In this document: piece after piece, positions 32,401 through 44,470 of the stretch
Layout: each line of letters opens with the position of its first letter
How positions within the stretch are numbered: the first letter of the stretch is position 1
NCBI GenBank assembly: GCA_014526335.1
Contig: JACTAT010000027.1
Span: forward strand, 4,831,770-4,895,769
DNA length: 64,000 nt
Direction: 5' to 3'
Source of the DNA: Chrysaora quinquecirrha
Taxonomy: Eukaryota; Cnidaria; Scyphozoa; Semaeostomeae; Pelagiidae
The notes under the pieces: model-generated
Database searches by the model: none
What the model saw: only the letters and a program-made list of their open reading frames with translations
What the model was told of the DNA's origin: nothing
Position numbers and translations under genes: made by a program

Positions 32401-33299
32401 AGTAGATGGTTGATAACTTCTCTTTTTTCCCATGATTTGTTGTTACTTGGACACAAAATTCTTTTTTGTGAATTTGCTAATAAAGAGCTCAGTTTGAACC
32501 CCTTTTCTTTTAGTTTTTTAAATTTATTCTGCTGCGCTCTCTGAATTCATTGAAATTTCTATTCCTCTTGCAGCTTTCTTTAAAATTGAATGATTTATAT
32601 CTCTCATTTTAGCACATGTGGAAGTGAAAAATGAAGATTAAAATTAAAGTACTAATTTAATTTTCTAGCAACTTTCAAACTTCTTTGGGTTCTTTCAAAT
32701 TAAGTATTTAGGCGTGCATTTTTTTAAATTACCTAAAGCTTAAATAAACTTGTTTTCTTGAATTCGTTATAAGAAAGAAGCAAAAAAGAAGGTTATGTAT
32801 AGGTAAGACATATATCTCTAGTGATATTTCTAGCCTTCTTTGGCTTGTTTTAAATTAATTTCAAGCATCTTTTCAAATGATAACTTTCTGATAAATTTTT
32901 AATGGTTTTCTATTCTATTTTTAGATCATTAACACACATGCAAAAACAACGACATTCATCGCATTGCTCCAGCTTATGGCTTTTGAGACTTTCCAGAAGG
33001 AGAATGATGTCTGCCTGATATGTTTCTAGGGTAGACTTACCTCCTCCCACTATGTGCCATTTGTAGCAGGACATATCACCCCCATGCATGAGACTTTAAG
33101 TTATTGTCGTTGTGAAATTTATTATTGTCACATTCACATCTCTACTTACTCATTATTTTCTGATTATTTCTTTTTATTTTGTAGATGGTTGCAGAATGCT
33201 ACTAGTATAAGCTCATACCCACATTGTAGACAACATCCTTTCATGGGAAAGCACATTACTGCCGTGCAAGTAACAGTGTTGTGAGACTTTAGCCCATTA
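32401..33299. other. non-coding, nothing recognised
   Basis: AT-rich, no supported feature. Confidence 0.4.
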
Positions 33300-33480
33300 C
33301 AACATGGAATGCCCTTAAACTGACCTCAAAGCCACACACACTGAAATTCACCTCAACACCAAGCACCACAACATCAAGCACCTCAACAACACGCACCCCA
33401 ACAGCAGACACCCCCTCAAGACCAGCACACACCACCTCAATAGCATACACCTCAACACCATGCACCCCTAAACTCACCAC
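33300..33480. repeat. CA-rich low-complexity minisatellite
   Basis: Irregular repeats of CACCTCAACACCAAGCAC-like blocks of 16-20 bp, strongly cytosine-biased on the plus strand. The minus-strand ORF across it is a product of the repeat. Confidence 0.6.
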
Positions 33481-34699
33481 ATCGACATATCATTATATAC
33501 CTTCCCATGCTTCAAGAAAACAAAGTCGTTGAAGATTTTGAAAGCTCATTTGAACCTAAAGAAGACAAAAATGCGGTGCTAATCTCAAAAACATGAGGAT
33601 GGGTGTTAGCAATGAAGAAGAAGAAGGAGGAAATTCAATGCACAAAATAGAGACTTGCATGCCGTGTCAGATATTTTGGACTATATCCAGTAACAAGATA
33701 ACATAGGGTTTTTACAAAAAATGGTTGAGCGGAGGGAGACGGTGAGTGTGAGGTATGGTTCTGATGTGTCTTCTATGCTTTATGTTTATCACTAAAGCAT
33801 GTACGCGCATCAGAGCTATGATTAAAAATCTCACAGTCATTGTTGAACTAAGCCTAATCATGTTTATAGTCTATTCAAACATTATTATTATTATATAGCA
33901 GTCCGTTATTTAAATTTTTAAATTCTTGGGGATGGTTGGGAGGGTGGCAAAATATCCAAAATTATCAAAAATAGAATATAACTGACTGCTATTAAGTGTT
34001 TTGAATTCTCCTCCTTCTTCTTCTTGTTTCGATGTAATAGGTTATCATTCAAAAAGTAAAATGACAGTTCATTATTATAAAATAATGATTTTAGGTGATT
34101 GTTGTGAGGGTGATAAGTCAAAAATTTGAAAAAGACAAAAAATAACATTTATAATACTTAGCTGTCATAATATAAATTTTGCTGCATTCTTCTCTACTTA
34201 CTTCTTTTTGCAAAATTGGAATGAGGATTAATATTAGGGGGTTCGTCTCCGGTTCTTGAATCTTAACCTTTTTGATCAGTACAACATAGAGCAGAAATGT
34301 TACTTATGCACACGCATTTTCCTCTGCAATTGCAAAAACGAAAATTGAGTTGAATTTTCTGGTGTTGAACAAAGGCACAAAGCTGTGAGAATTTTGTTGG
34401 TGAATATGTTTCGAATTTTGGTTAGTTAATATTTGTGTTAAATAAAGCTTTGGAAACTCAGACAGACAAGATGAAAATAAAACAATGATATCTTTTGGGG
34501 AAATCAGTGATGATGGATGATTAAATTTTCCAAAGAGATAGATGTTTTATGCACACAACTCTCAACTCTCGATTTAGGCCACACCATGATAACTCTCTTT
34601 GTGGGGAAAATCAATAAATTACTCTTTTGTGTAAAAAAAATCAGTTCATTGTTTCATTCTTCCTTTTTCATGAATAACTTCAGATGGCAGCACTTATTT
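33481..34699. other. non-coding, nothing recognised
   Basis: No recognisable coding sequence, only short A/T runs. Confidence 0.4.
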
Positions 34700-35116
34700 T
34701 CATTTCTCTTGGTCTTGCGCAATGAGCTTCACTGCTTCAGCTGCATCAGCTGCAGCACCTATTCTTGATAAAAATTCTCTTGCGTTCCAGTTTAATTCTG
34801 TTGAGACTTCTTCTTGAGCTCTGTTGACATCACATGCCAGTTCCAACGGATACAAATGCTGAATTGCTCTTTCAAGGAAGGACTTTCCTGCTCGCATTCT
34901 TGCAGCTTTGACGATTCCATCGCGTCCAGCTATTAGCTTTACAATTATTCCAATATTCCATTTTCCGTGATTACGCTCCTCTCTATTTATCAACACAACG
35001 TCTCCTTCTTTCATATCAGGCCTCTTTCCATTGTGCTTCAGATTGTTACATTCTCTCAGTGCTTTGACATACGTAAATAAGAAGTCTTGGAAACACTTGT
35101 TGCGCAACAGAGTCAT
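34700..35116 (-). pseudogene. Pao/BEL retrotransposon polyprotein C-terminus (DUF5641-like)
   Basis: 138 codons containing YVKALRECNN, RPDMKEGDVVLINREERNHGKWNIGIIVKLIAGRDGIVKAARMRAG and AIQHLYPLE. This is the DUF5641 module that follows the integrase core in Pao/BEL elements. Its order (LRE, then GDVVLI, W..G.I..L..G.DG.VR.A, Q.LYPLE) is preserved. The catalytic integrase is not seen upstream (35117-35300 is out of frame), so this is a truncated end. The C-terminal extension after YPLE is longer than usual. Confidence 0.7.
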
Positions 35117-35546
35117 ACAACAAGGGTTTAATAAAGTCAGATTTTTTCAAGTCAGATTTATCAAGGCAAAATTTCTGCGCAGGATACATCAGGCTATTGT
35201 GGCACCATGTTCTCCAGGTGTCCCAAAATTACAAGTTTGAACATTTTGAGCTGACACCTAGTTCAAGAATGAGGAACCATTTAGCCGACGATGTTCTCTC
35301 GCCAGCTGTAGGTTATTTAAATTCTGCTTGTACATTATGTTTGTGTTATTTTTTTCTTTATTTTTCCTTTTCCATGTGGTACCTATTTTGATTTTGCAAC
35401 TGTTTTACCAATCGCAAATCATATAACCATACATTTTCGGAAACTTCACAAAGATACAATGCTGACTTGAATCGAGAGAATGTTAAAAAACGAGTGTGTT
35501 GTTAATTTCAACAAGAATATATGCACACAGTGCTTGGAATATTATA

Positions 35547-35852
35547 TTATATATTCTTCAGATAATGGATGTGGATAAGATATGTTTTATAGAAATATTG
35601 ATTTTTATGTAGAAGAATACCTAAAGCAGCATTATCCTTTGTAAGCCTTTCCCATTTATTCTTCAATGAAGTGTCTTCTCTGACTAGCTTTCTTGCTACT
35701 GATAGACCGTTTCTTTTGTATTCGTAATGACACCTGCACTGAACTTTTGGTGTGGTGGGAGGGTAAAAAAAATGGCTTGTTGCAATTCCATCCACTGCAT
35801 TGCTCAGGTCATTTATTCTGAACTCGGCATCGCAAAATTTCATTACAACCAA
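35547..35852 (-). CDS. hypothetical exon, unknown
   Basis: Open for about 100 codons, with HYEYKRNGLSVARKLVREDTSLKNKWERLTKDNAAL followed by a possible splice donor (TTTAG^GTATTC at about 35622). The charged helical composition looks protein-like, but I recognise no family. It could be chance. Confidence 0.2.
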   Translation of the reverse strand: MVVMKFCDAEFRINDLSNAVDGIATSHFFYPPTTPKVQCRCHYEYKRNGLSVARKLVREDTSLKNKWERLTKDNAALGILLHKNQYFYKTYLIHIHYLKNI

Positions 35853-35939
35853 TTCTAGAATGTGGCATTGCTATTTTCCACCATGAATTCCAGAATTCAT
35901 TACTATTTTTATCACACGCCCTCAATTGGGAAACAGCAA

Positions 35940-36365
35940 CTGCAGGCTTGTGATGAGTTCACAACACAAAAGTGGGAAATCGTGGCTATAACTTTGTATC
36001 AAGTTAATTACGCAAAATTTGGAAATCATGACTACAACCTCATAATGAGTTCACAACCCAAAATTGGAAAATCAGGACTGCAACCTCGTAATGAGTTCAC
36101 GACACAAAATAGGGAAAATGTTACTGCATCGTCAAAATGAGTTCACAACAGAAAGTGAGAAATTGCGACTACAGCCTCTTAATGAGTTCTCAATGCAAAA
36201 TTTGGAAATCATGACCACAATCTGGTAATGAGTTCACAATGAAAAATTGGAAAATCGGGACTGCAAACTGGGAATAAGTTCATAAGGAAAAATTGGGAAA
36301 TTGCGACTGCAACCTTGTAATGAGTTCACAGAACAAAACTAGGAAACCGCAAACGCAACCTGGAC
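35940..36365. repeat. minisatellite, about 46-bp unit, ~9 copies
   Basis: Tandem repeats of the form AATGAGTTCACAACACAAAA, then TTGGGAAATC and GGACTGCAACCTCGT. Units are diverged by about 15-25% by eye. Confidence 0.8.
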
Positions 36366-36366
36366 T

Positions 36367-36597
36367 TTGAAAGGAAAGAAGGAAATAAAGACAGATTTGC
36401 AGTCAGCCTTGCAGTCTGCCTACAACTTTTTTTCTTTTGAGGAATCAATGAATACAGCGGGATCGGCGAATGCACTGGAATTAAGGGATTCTGTGGAATT
36501 AAGGGATGGGAATGAATTGATTACAAGTGAAATTTCTGATAGAGAAGAACGAGCTCTGCAAAATTTTAGGAATGTTGAAAATTGGTATCTCCCCTAG
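36367..36597 (+). CDS. hypothetical ORF directly after the minisatellite
   Basis: 76 codons, rich in Glu, Asn and Ser, with two copies of a LELRDSVELRDGNEL-like hydrophilic repeat. No family recognised and no splice signals needed. Possibly a chance ORF. Confidence 0.15.
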   Translation: MKGKKEIKTDLQSALQSAYNFFSFEESMNTAGSANALELRDSVELRDGNELITSEISDREERALQNFRNVENWYLP

Positions 36598-36599
36598 AC

Positions 36600-39500
36600 T
36601 ATTTCTTTTATTATTGTTAACGTATAAGTCCGGGTGCTGGCGGCATGACCTACTTGCAATTTCAGTGGGACTTTTAAAATTTGGATAAATGGGTTCATCA
36701 TCGTACTAGAAATACGAATCTACCTGTTGGTCATGTTGAGTTTTCTTGTGAGGCGCCCCCAACGCGATTTTATGTTTCGACTGAAGTAGGCCTGTTTTGC
36801 TTCGAAATCGCCATTTTATTCAACGATTTCAATAGAGATCACTGAGCCGAAGCACCAATCGAGAAGCAAATCCAAAGGAACATTTACACTTTTTACAGTG
36901 TCGACGGGGGGTCTGCAGGAGAAGTAAATGAAACTGGATGCCAAAATGTACGGAAAACGTGAAGCGGGCGAGTAATTTATGCAAATAATATTATTCTCCA
37001 GTGTATGAAACCGACTGAATCCTTTTAGATGCTCATATTATTTACAAGCAGTTAAAAATGAATGAAAAGTGAGTCGTGGTATAAAGCACAATGTATATCA
37101 TAGGGTCATATGGTTCCGTTCTATAAGTACAATTTCGAAATACATTTTTGTAAAAAATACCTTCTTCCATCAAATTTCGCATCTCTAATTTTCGCACTCT
37201 CAGATTGTCACACCCTAAAATTTTTATTTGAAGTTGACCCGATTCGCGCCCTTTACTGCACCAAGAAGCGGGCTTTAACTGATGTGTTTGCGCGCTTTCA
37301 ATTTCTTCTCCATTTAGGTTACATTAGGTTGCAGCATCAAGCAAAGCGGTTCTGATCCGCACCTTCAACTTCTACAGCTATTACCCTTATGCTTTTTTTG
37401 CAAATTGGACTTCCTCACTTGGATTTCCCTCGTCAGCAAACAACTGCGCCTATGTTGCAATGATCGCAAAGCATGAGTGAAAGTGGGATGCACTGGAGGC
37501 TGTTTCTGACTTTCGTAATGAAACGAACTGACCACTAGATGCAGGCAGATGATTTGCCCTAAAACAAGGTTATACTATAGCTAGAGTCTGTGCAGAATTC
37601 TGCACAAGACCTATGTGGTCTCAAGTTTAAAAAAAGGGACATAAAAAAAGTGTTCGTTTCTACCCCTTTTCATTACCATACGTGCGTGGCACACTGTCAA
37701 ATGGCCATAACAAAATTTGCCGTTATAAGGCTAAGACGCACTCCCACTCCTCTATGATCTGAGGGCTGAAGTCCAAATGCAAAAGTGTCATTAATGGAGA
37801 AGAAAACATATACGCACAAATCATTCAAATTCTTTAATTAAGATGTGACAAATAATCTCGAGATTTTGTTGCATCGAGAGGAAGAATGGGGTCCTATTGC
37901 TTAGTTTCGCCTTTTACTGTCAATCTGCCTGTCGTGTTAAGCATTGTGCCTAGTGCTAATCAACCAATCAAAATGGCGTAAGGAATCTTATAAGCAGCGA
38001 TCACCGTAAGGTTATCACAGAATAGAAAAGGAAAATGCGACAGAAGAGGTCAATTCGCTAAAATGAAGCATACACCCTTGAGCGCATCTATGGCAGGAAT
38101 GCCAAACATATGCTCATAGCCAAACACTTTGTCGAAAACCTAGAAATATTTGGTTTTTGTGATCTGAAAACTAGTCTCTATCTGTTCTTTCTGAAAATAA
38201 TTTATCGGACTTTATGAAAGCGTCAATACAATGTCATGTTTAGAAGCCAGTGCTTTCAGTGTTGTGTCTGTTCTTTGTCTCCTGTTACCTCTTGAAGTGT
38301 GTGACGCTCGCCTCTTTCATGCAGCGCAGGTTTCCCAGGCTCCAATTTCCAAATTTCAGTGCATTATGTACGTATTTGTGTATTCTCGTAGTTAACAATT
38401 TCTCGCTCTCTTGCATAATCTATGCCTTGTTAGAGGCAACTTTTGAGGCAACTTTGAGGCAACTTGGAAGAAAAAGAAAGCAAAGTCTGAAGTGCGATGA
38501 ATCGATATATTTTTAATGTAAGCAATGATCAGCAGCATAGTTATGTCTGGTCAATATCCCAAAGTTGCCGTACTTCTCTTTTATGTTTATGTGGTGCCGG
38601 TGGTGGTGCTACGAAGTAAAAAGAGTGTCACCCGCCCTATAGTTTTGGGCTAATGTCCGTACCAAAACCTTTTAAACGGATGATTCTTTGAAGGCTGAAC
38701 ATGTTAGTTTACCCTATGTCCACTACCCACTACATGAATTCACTTGATTCCTGCTGCAAAAGAGTCCCACCCCCGATGCTACCGCAGCTGCAGCTTTCTG
38801 AAAATAGGATCATGTCTGTTCTAATAGCTCTTAAAAAGGAGGCTTCTTTGATGACGACGATGGAGATGAGCAGCTCTTTGCAATTCGCGCACGGCAGAAC
38901 AAACACTTTTGAGTTGGTTCCTCCTACCCTCAAGCTTGCTGTAGCCGCAGGTGCGGCACTTGTTGCAAGATAGCATAAGATCCCCATTATTCTAGCTTTA
39001 GAGTCTTTTGATCTTTAAAACAGAGATTCCTTGAAGGGCTTTTTTAACCGCATCGGTAAGGATTAGCTTTCACTTTGACATTGCACGCGCTAAACACAAA
39101 ATAGCGAAAAGTTCGAGTTTTCAAAACCAAAAGTTCTACCCTTCATCGGCTATAACTATTTGAAATATGGTCTTAGTGTTCGCCTCGAAGGGGTCAAAAT
39201 GGTAAAGCAGAATAACTTCCTAATTTGTTTAGAATGTAGAATAGTCTTGTGTATGTAGTTGCCTTTGCACAAGCAAATACTTTGTGCCTTGACAATGGTT
39301 GAGTTTGTGACCTTACCAGCCAAAAGAGAAAGAATGTTCATGTACTTCATAATTTAGTTATAAAAGCATCACAAGGAGGATTCATTTCGTCTATATACAA
39401 AATAATTTGAGGTTTTAAGACCCATATTACTAAACATGGGGGTTTCATACTGGTTTCTCATTCCACGGTTCCATGGAATTGGGTTTTATTGCACTTTGCA

Positions 39501-39980
39501 AAGCATAATTCCATCAGGGGGTATCGACCAACATAATCAATTCATAGCACAGAAAGCAAGAAGAAAGAGTAATTAACAAACATATGAAACTTCGTTTCTG
39601 ACAATTATCCAATTGATTTGTTCAAAGAATGGGGTACAATTTTTGCCTTTTGTCTTAGTAATTTCGTTTTGATTTGTACATAAAAAGCATCTTTAAAGCT
39701 AACGCGCACCCTGATATTAAAGAGTCGCTTCAATTTGTTCCTTTCAAATTGTTGTTGAAAATGGCGGATTCTTGGTGGAACACTGCATGAGTTTTGCTGG
39801 AGAAAATACGGGTTGGGTACGTCTCACAAGAAAATTCAGGATGGCCAACAGGTAAAATCATGTTTATGATGTGAAACTGAACACATTTGTGCAAAAATTA
39901 AAAGTCCCACTAAAATTACAAGTAGTCACCCTGATTTTGGCTGTCAGCACCCGGTCTATATTTGTGATATACACACTGCA
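36600..39980. other. gene-poor stretch
   Basis: More than 3 kb with no ORF resembling a known protein on either strand and no obvious element ends. A scattered set of short ORFs up to 90 codons shows no conserved motif. Confidence 0.4.
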
Positions 39981-39984
39981 TGTA

Positions 39985-40320
39985 AATTTTTTGCCATTAT
40001 GTTATGTATTATCATGCAGATTTGCCATTATGTTATGTATTATAGTATGTGACAAAGGGCTAATATGGAACTAGATAAATTCAGAATTTCCATTCTGTTT
40101 TGTACTACTTAGCTATAGGCCAAATACCCCTTTAGATAACAGGGGATTTTTCATTCTGTTATCAATTATGAATTATAGTACCTAACAAAAAGCTTAATAT
40201 GCCATTACACAACAGCAGATTTTGCATTCTGTTACATATTATGTATTATATAATGTAACAAAATGCCAAATATACAATTAGATAACTCAGATTGTCCATT
40301 CTGTTACTTTATATGATAAT
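39985..40320. repeat. degenerate tandem repeat, ~75-85 bp units, about four copies
   Basis: Recurrent blocks CATTCTGTTAC..ATTATGTATTATA, TAACAAAAxGCxxAATATGC and TTAGATAACAGxxGATTTT in the same order. Confidence 0.6.
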
Positions 40321-40329
40321 TGCTTGTGT

Positions 40330-43300
40330 ACTGATAACAAGATTCATAAGATTCATTATCATATCATTCTGATTACCCAGAAAATTACAGTGAGGATTGT
40401 TTCAACATCATTGGCGAAGCAAAATCTTTCATTTCATTTAAGGGTTTTGGAATCTGTCTGCAGCAAAACAAAGAGGCCGGTTCTGTGTAGACAGAAAGTT
40501 TTTTCAATTGGACTTGTGAAAACTTATCTTGAGATACACACCTTTTCCTGGTCAAAAAGCTCATCCTCATATTCCAAAAAAAATTAAAAAATTAAAAGAT
40601 TAAAAAATTTACAACCTACCTGTGTAGGCCTAATATTGGTTGAATATTTTTCAACTTATTCAGATCTGGATAACAGAGAAAATAATTTCCATTAACTGAT
40701 AATTCCAGTTAACTGTTACATATTACAATTTATTAAGACATCTTTTTATCTAAAGGCGTGTACATATTTGTATCCATTTGTATATTTTTGCTATTTGGTC
40801 TGGCATAAGAAAATGATCCACTGTGTTTTATCAGATCGATTTTGCTACAAAATATTCTCTTTTTATGACTTGACTGATAGTTCAAAGACTTGCCTTTGCA
40901 TGAAATGAGCTCAAAGAGCTTCTCCTATGAACGGAATCTGTTTGGGATTGAGCTTTTCCTTATCTAAATGTAAAACAAATTACAATTAGTGCAGTAGTAG
41001 TAGCTTGTATTAATAAAATTAATGCCAGCTTTACAAAATAACTTAGAAGGAAAATGTGTATGTTTATGGAAGGAAAATGTTGTACTCAAGAACGTTATAC
41101 ATATAAGTTTCATTTTGAATAGATTAGAAGGGCATAGTTAAGGTGTAAGATAATTAGTTTTTATAGCTAGTCTAGGTGCTAACTACAAAAATCACATTTT
41201 GACAAAATTCTTGTGGCAATTTTAAAATAGCACTGTAATAAAACTTTATAAGGGTTTTGCATTACAAAATTTCTGGTGGTTTTCCTAAATTCTACCACAA
41301 ACTGCAATTACAGAGCACTTTATTGTTGCAGGTCAACTTTACCAAGTCACACAATAACATCTGTCTTCATTTCAATATTGGGTAATCCAACATTCAACTC
41401 TTTCCAGACAAGCCCACTCCAGCAGTGACATGATGTGGAACACTCCAACCACGGCAATGTACACCGTGTTCAGATGGCCAGGTGCTGATTCCTCCTGGAT
41501 TTCTGTAATCTGCACAATTCTCTCTTGAAATGGATATGAGCTACAGTTGCTCAAAGAGCAACAGTAGTATGTATTTCGAATTCAAACAGCACCAATAAAT
41601 GATCCAGCCTTGTGGTTTCAATTCTGTGTGGAATCTTGAGCACCCAACATGTTTGAAAGATGATGGCATCACCTAGAAGACAGGAGAAAAGAAGATCAGA
41701 TGTTGAAAACTGGCAGTAAATATAATTTTTTCTTTATGATATTGGGTAAGTCACAATGTAATTTTATACAAAAGATTTTAGCTTTTTTTAATGTCAAAAA
41801 AATTGAATAGGCCTGCACTAGACACAGCAAGAAAGCTTGGTGTTACATGCACAGGGAATACAGGTAGGACACATTTGTCTAACACAGTATTGGCCTGTGG
41901 ACATGAAACAGATGAAGTCATTGATAGAAAAATTGCTTGATCATTTATTGTTGATAATTTGATCACCCTCACTGTCAACCATTTTAGTACTAACACATTT
42001 ATTTAACAGTTTACAAAGCGCTACAAAGTATTTTATAGTTTTGAAAAAGCAAATATTTGTTAGAAATCCAACTGCACATGTTGCAGACACTTTTATGTGG
42101 GTATATATGATTATTTTGTATTGGATAATAAAGAGAATTAAGTAGAAATAATGACAGTTCCAGTATCACTATCATAGAAATATAAAGGTATTCTTACATG
42201 TGCAGTATTCAATCAGTGTATCATATGGTGGATGGATGGCATAAAAAATAACATAGGATGCTGTAACAATATTAAAGAAATACTACAATATTTACAACTC
42301 ACTTATGTGTTATGCATGTATGTTTACCAGCTCAACTTCACATTAATTTACATTGCCATAACAGCACAGGCCTATTTGAAATTGCATTACAAATAACCAA
42401 GAAAAAAATGTTGCTTATATTTATTGTGGCCTTAAAATATTGTTTATAAGTTGCATGCCAAATCAATATAGGTCTATCGTGTGCATTTGGTTGCATACCG
42501 TTGAGAACACTGATAGAGGTGAACACAAATTTTCCCAAGGATAAAATTTATGTTTTCCAAATTAGGAAATGAAGTTTTACTAGTAGGCATAAAATTTGTA
42601 TTGTTGCAAACGGCAGATTTTTTGCAAATTGCATCATAAAATGGTGTTGTTTGCAAGAAACCTAAACACCAACCTTAAATCCGACCCCATTGCACCGTCA
42701 CTCTCTGCAGACACAAGGTGCGGTGTGTATCAATGGATGAAATTTTATTTGGCAGTCAAGGATAAGAAAATTCTGAGGAAGAGTTCAACAACATTTTCTT
42801 AACAAAAGCAAACACATGACAAGATTTGAAGTCTGAAAACATTATTGTTTAATAAATGGAAGTACTGTTTTACTCTTGACAAAACCTTGGGCATTTGATC
42901 TATTTGTTTAAAAATGACTTTCTGCCTTTGCATGCTGGCACATGCCATTGTCATATCCGTTTATATATATTGAGGCCATTTGATCTAGCTCTTTTGCAAT
43001 CAAGTATAGGATGAAAGCAACAATCAATATTTGCTCTCTCTCTTGGCACTTTCATGCTTTGACCTCCATTAATTTCTTGCCTTCTGACATTACCTTAAAT
43101 AGACTAGGCAGCTGATTCTGTTTTTGATTTGGAATATATAATATGAAATATTATGCAGAATTCTTGTCCAATATAGGTATAAAAATAATGTAAATGGCAT
43201 TTGTGACATTGTGCTGTTGTAGAAGGACAGCTGCTAAGTTCTTCATAAAGAGCAAAATGGAGCTTTTTGGTGATGGTGCAATTATTTGAGTGTTTTTATT

Positions 43301-43800
43301 GTATGCATAGTTTCTAATTTGACAAGTAGCTACTTTTAGACTTCAACATTAAAGATATGGTTCCAAATCTTGTTTCAAAGTAGCTACCAGAAAAAGGAAA
43401 ACTTTTCTATTTAAAGTCTGGTTTGGAAACCTTTGTGAGATTTGATCATTGGCACCACATATCATTAAGATATTGGTTGTTATTGTCACAGCAACAAAGA
43501 AAACCAAATCTGGTATCTTTGGTAGTTTTAAACTTGGATCAGGGCACTTCCTGTATAACAGGCAGTCTTGAAGAGGTTTTTTCCTGTTTTCAGTACTACC
43601 TTCATAAGTATGTGGAGCTTCAGAAAGTTTTTTTCAGATTTCATCGGTGATGTGACTTTGAAAAGGATTGGTGCAGAAAGAATCAATACAAACTGCCAGA
43701 CACGAAAACACTGTGCTAATTTGTGTGAAGATTTCTTTGAAGATTGTGTTGAGCATCCAAAATCTTAGTTAGGGTTCTTAGGGGAACAATCGTGCATTTT
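40330..43800. other. gene-poor stretch
   Basis: No coding sequence recognised. A 60-codon minus ORF at 41372-41554 has one hydrophobic stretch (TVYIAVVGVFHIMSLLEWACL) but no family resemblance. Confidence 0.4.
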
Positions 43801-44118
43801 ATGAAACCAGCATGAAACTTTGTGAACCTACACCGTTTGATGTGCTGAAAAAGATAGTGTTGGGGCCCCACCTCAAAAATACCCCCAAAATGCTATTTTT
43901 AGCATGGGGTACTCGGTTCCACCGCTTTTCGATGCCTCTTCCTGTAAATACTATTGCAATTGTGATATCAGCATGAAACGGAGTATTCCAGCACAGTTTG
44001 ATGCACTGAAAATGATAGGGTTGGGAGCCCACCTAAAAAATGCCCCCAAAATGCTATTTTCAGAATGGGGCACTCGGTTCCAGCCCTTTTTGATGGCATT
44101 TATTATAACTCTCATTGG

Positions 44119-44470
44119 CAAAACTTCTAACATTGACAAGATAGCATAGGAATTTGACAATAAAAACGACAATTTTAAAAGACATGTTTCGAACGTTCAT
44201 CGTTCATCTTCAGTTAAGAAATAATTAAATTACATCAAGACAAAACTAGGTATATATTGAAATTAGTTACATAATATAAAAACACGTGAGGTAAAAGCGA
44301 TAATTACAAGCGATAAATCTAAAAAAAAACAATAGTACAAAAAGGGGTTTAACAATAGCAAAAAGAAAAATAGAAAAAGCGGTGTTAATAACAAAGGTTT
44401 AAATTGTAATGGTATAGTTGTTTATTAAGCGTGGGTTTAACCCAAGAGATATGCAGAGCCTCCTTTATTT
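44119..44470 (-). repeat. Penelope pseudo-LTR (downstream copy)
   Basis: About 98% identical to 46790-47140 in the same orientation. Includes the end of the GIY-YIG reading frame, the 3' UTR and a hammerhead-like core. Confidence 0.85.
44179..44215 (-). ncRNA. hammerhead-ribozyme-like motif, downstream pseudo-LTR
   Basis: Read on the minus strand: CTGAAGA (CUGANGA core), a 5-bp stem GAACG/CGTTC closing an ATGAA loop with one extra U, GAAAC, then a minimal AC/GU stem III ending at GTC, where cleavage would follow the C. Penelope elements are known to carry minimal hammerheads in their pseudo-LTRs. Stem I pairing is weak. Assignment by motif only. Confidence 0.5.

Noticed and set aside
38701..38987. 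Two overlapping ORFs of about 85-90 codons on opposite strands
   Set aside because: No family resemblance, and both occupy the same bases; consistent with chance.
41372..41554. Small membrane protein
   Set aside because: Only one hydrophobic stretch in a 60-codon ORF of an AT-rich region, no conserved motif or splice context.
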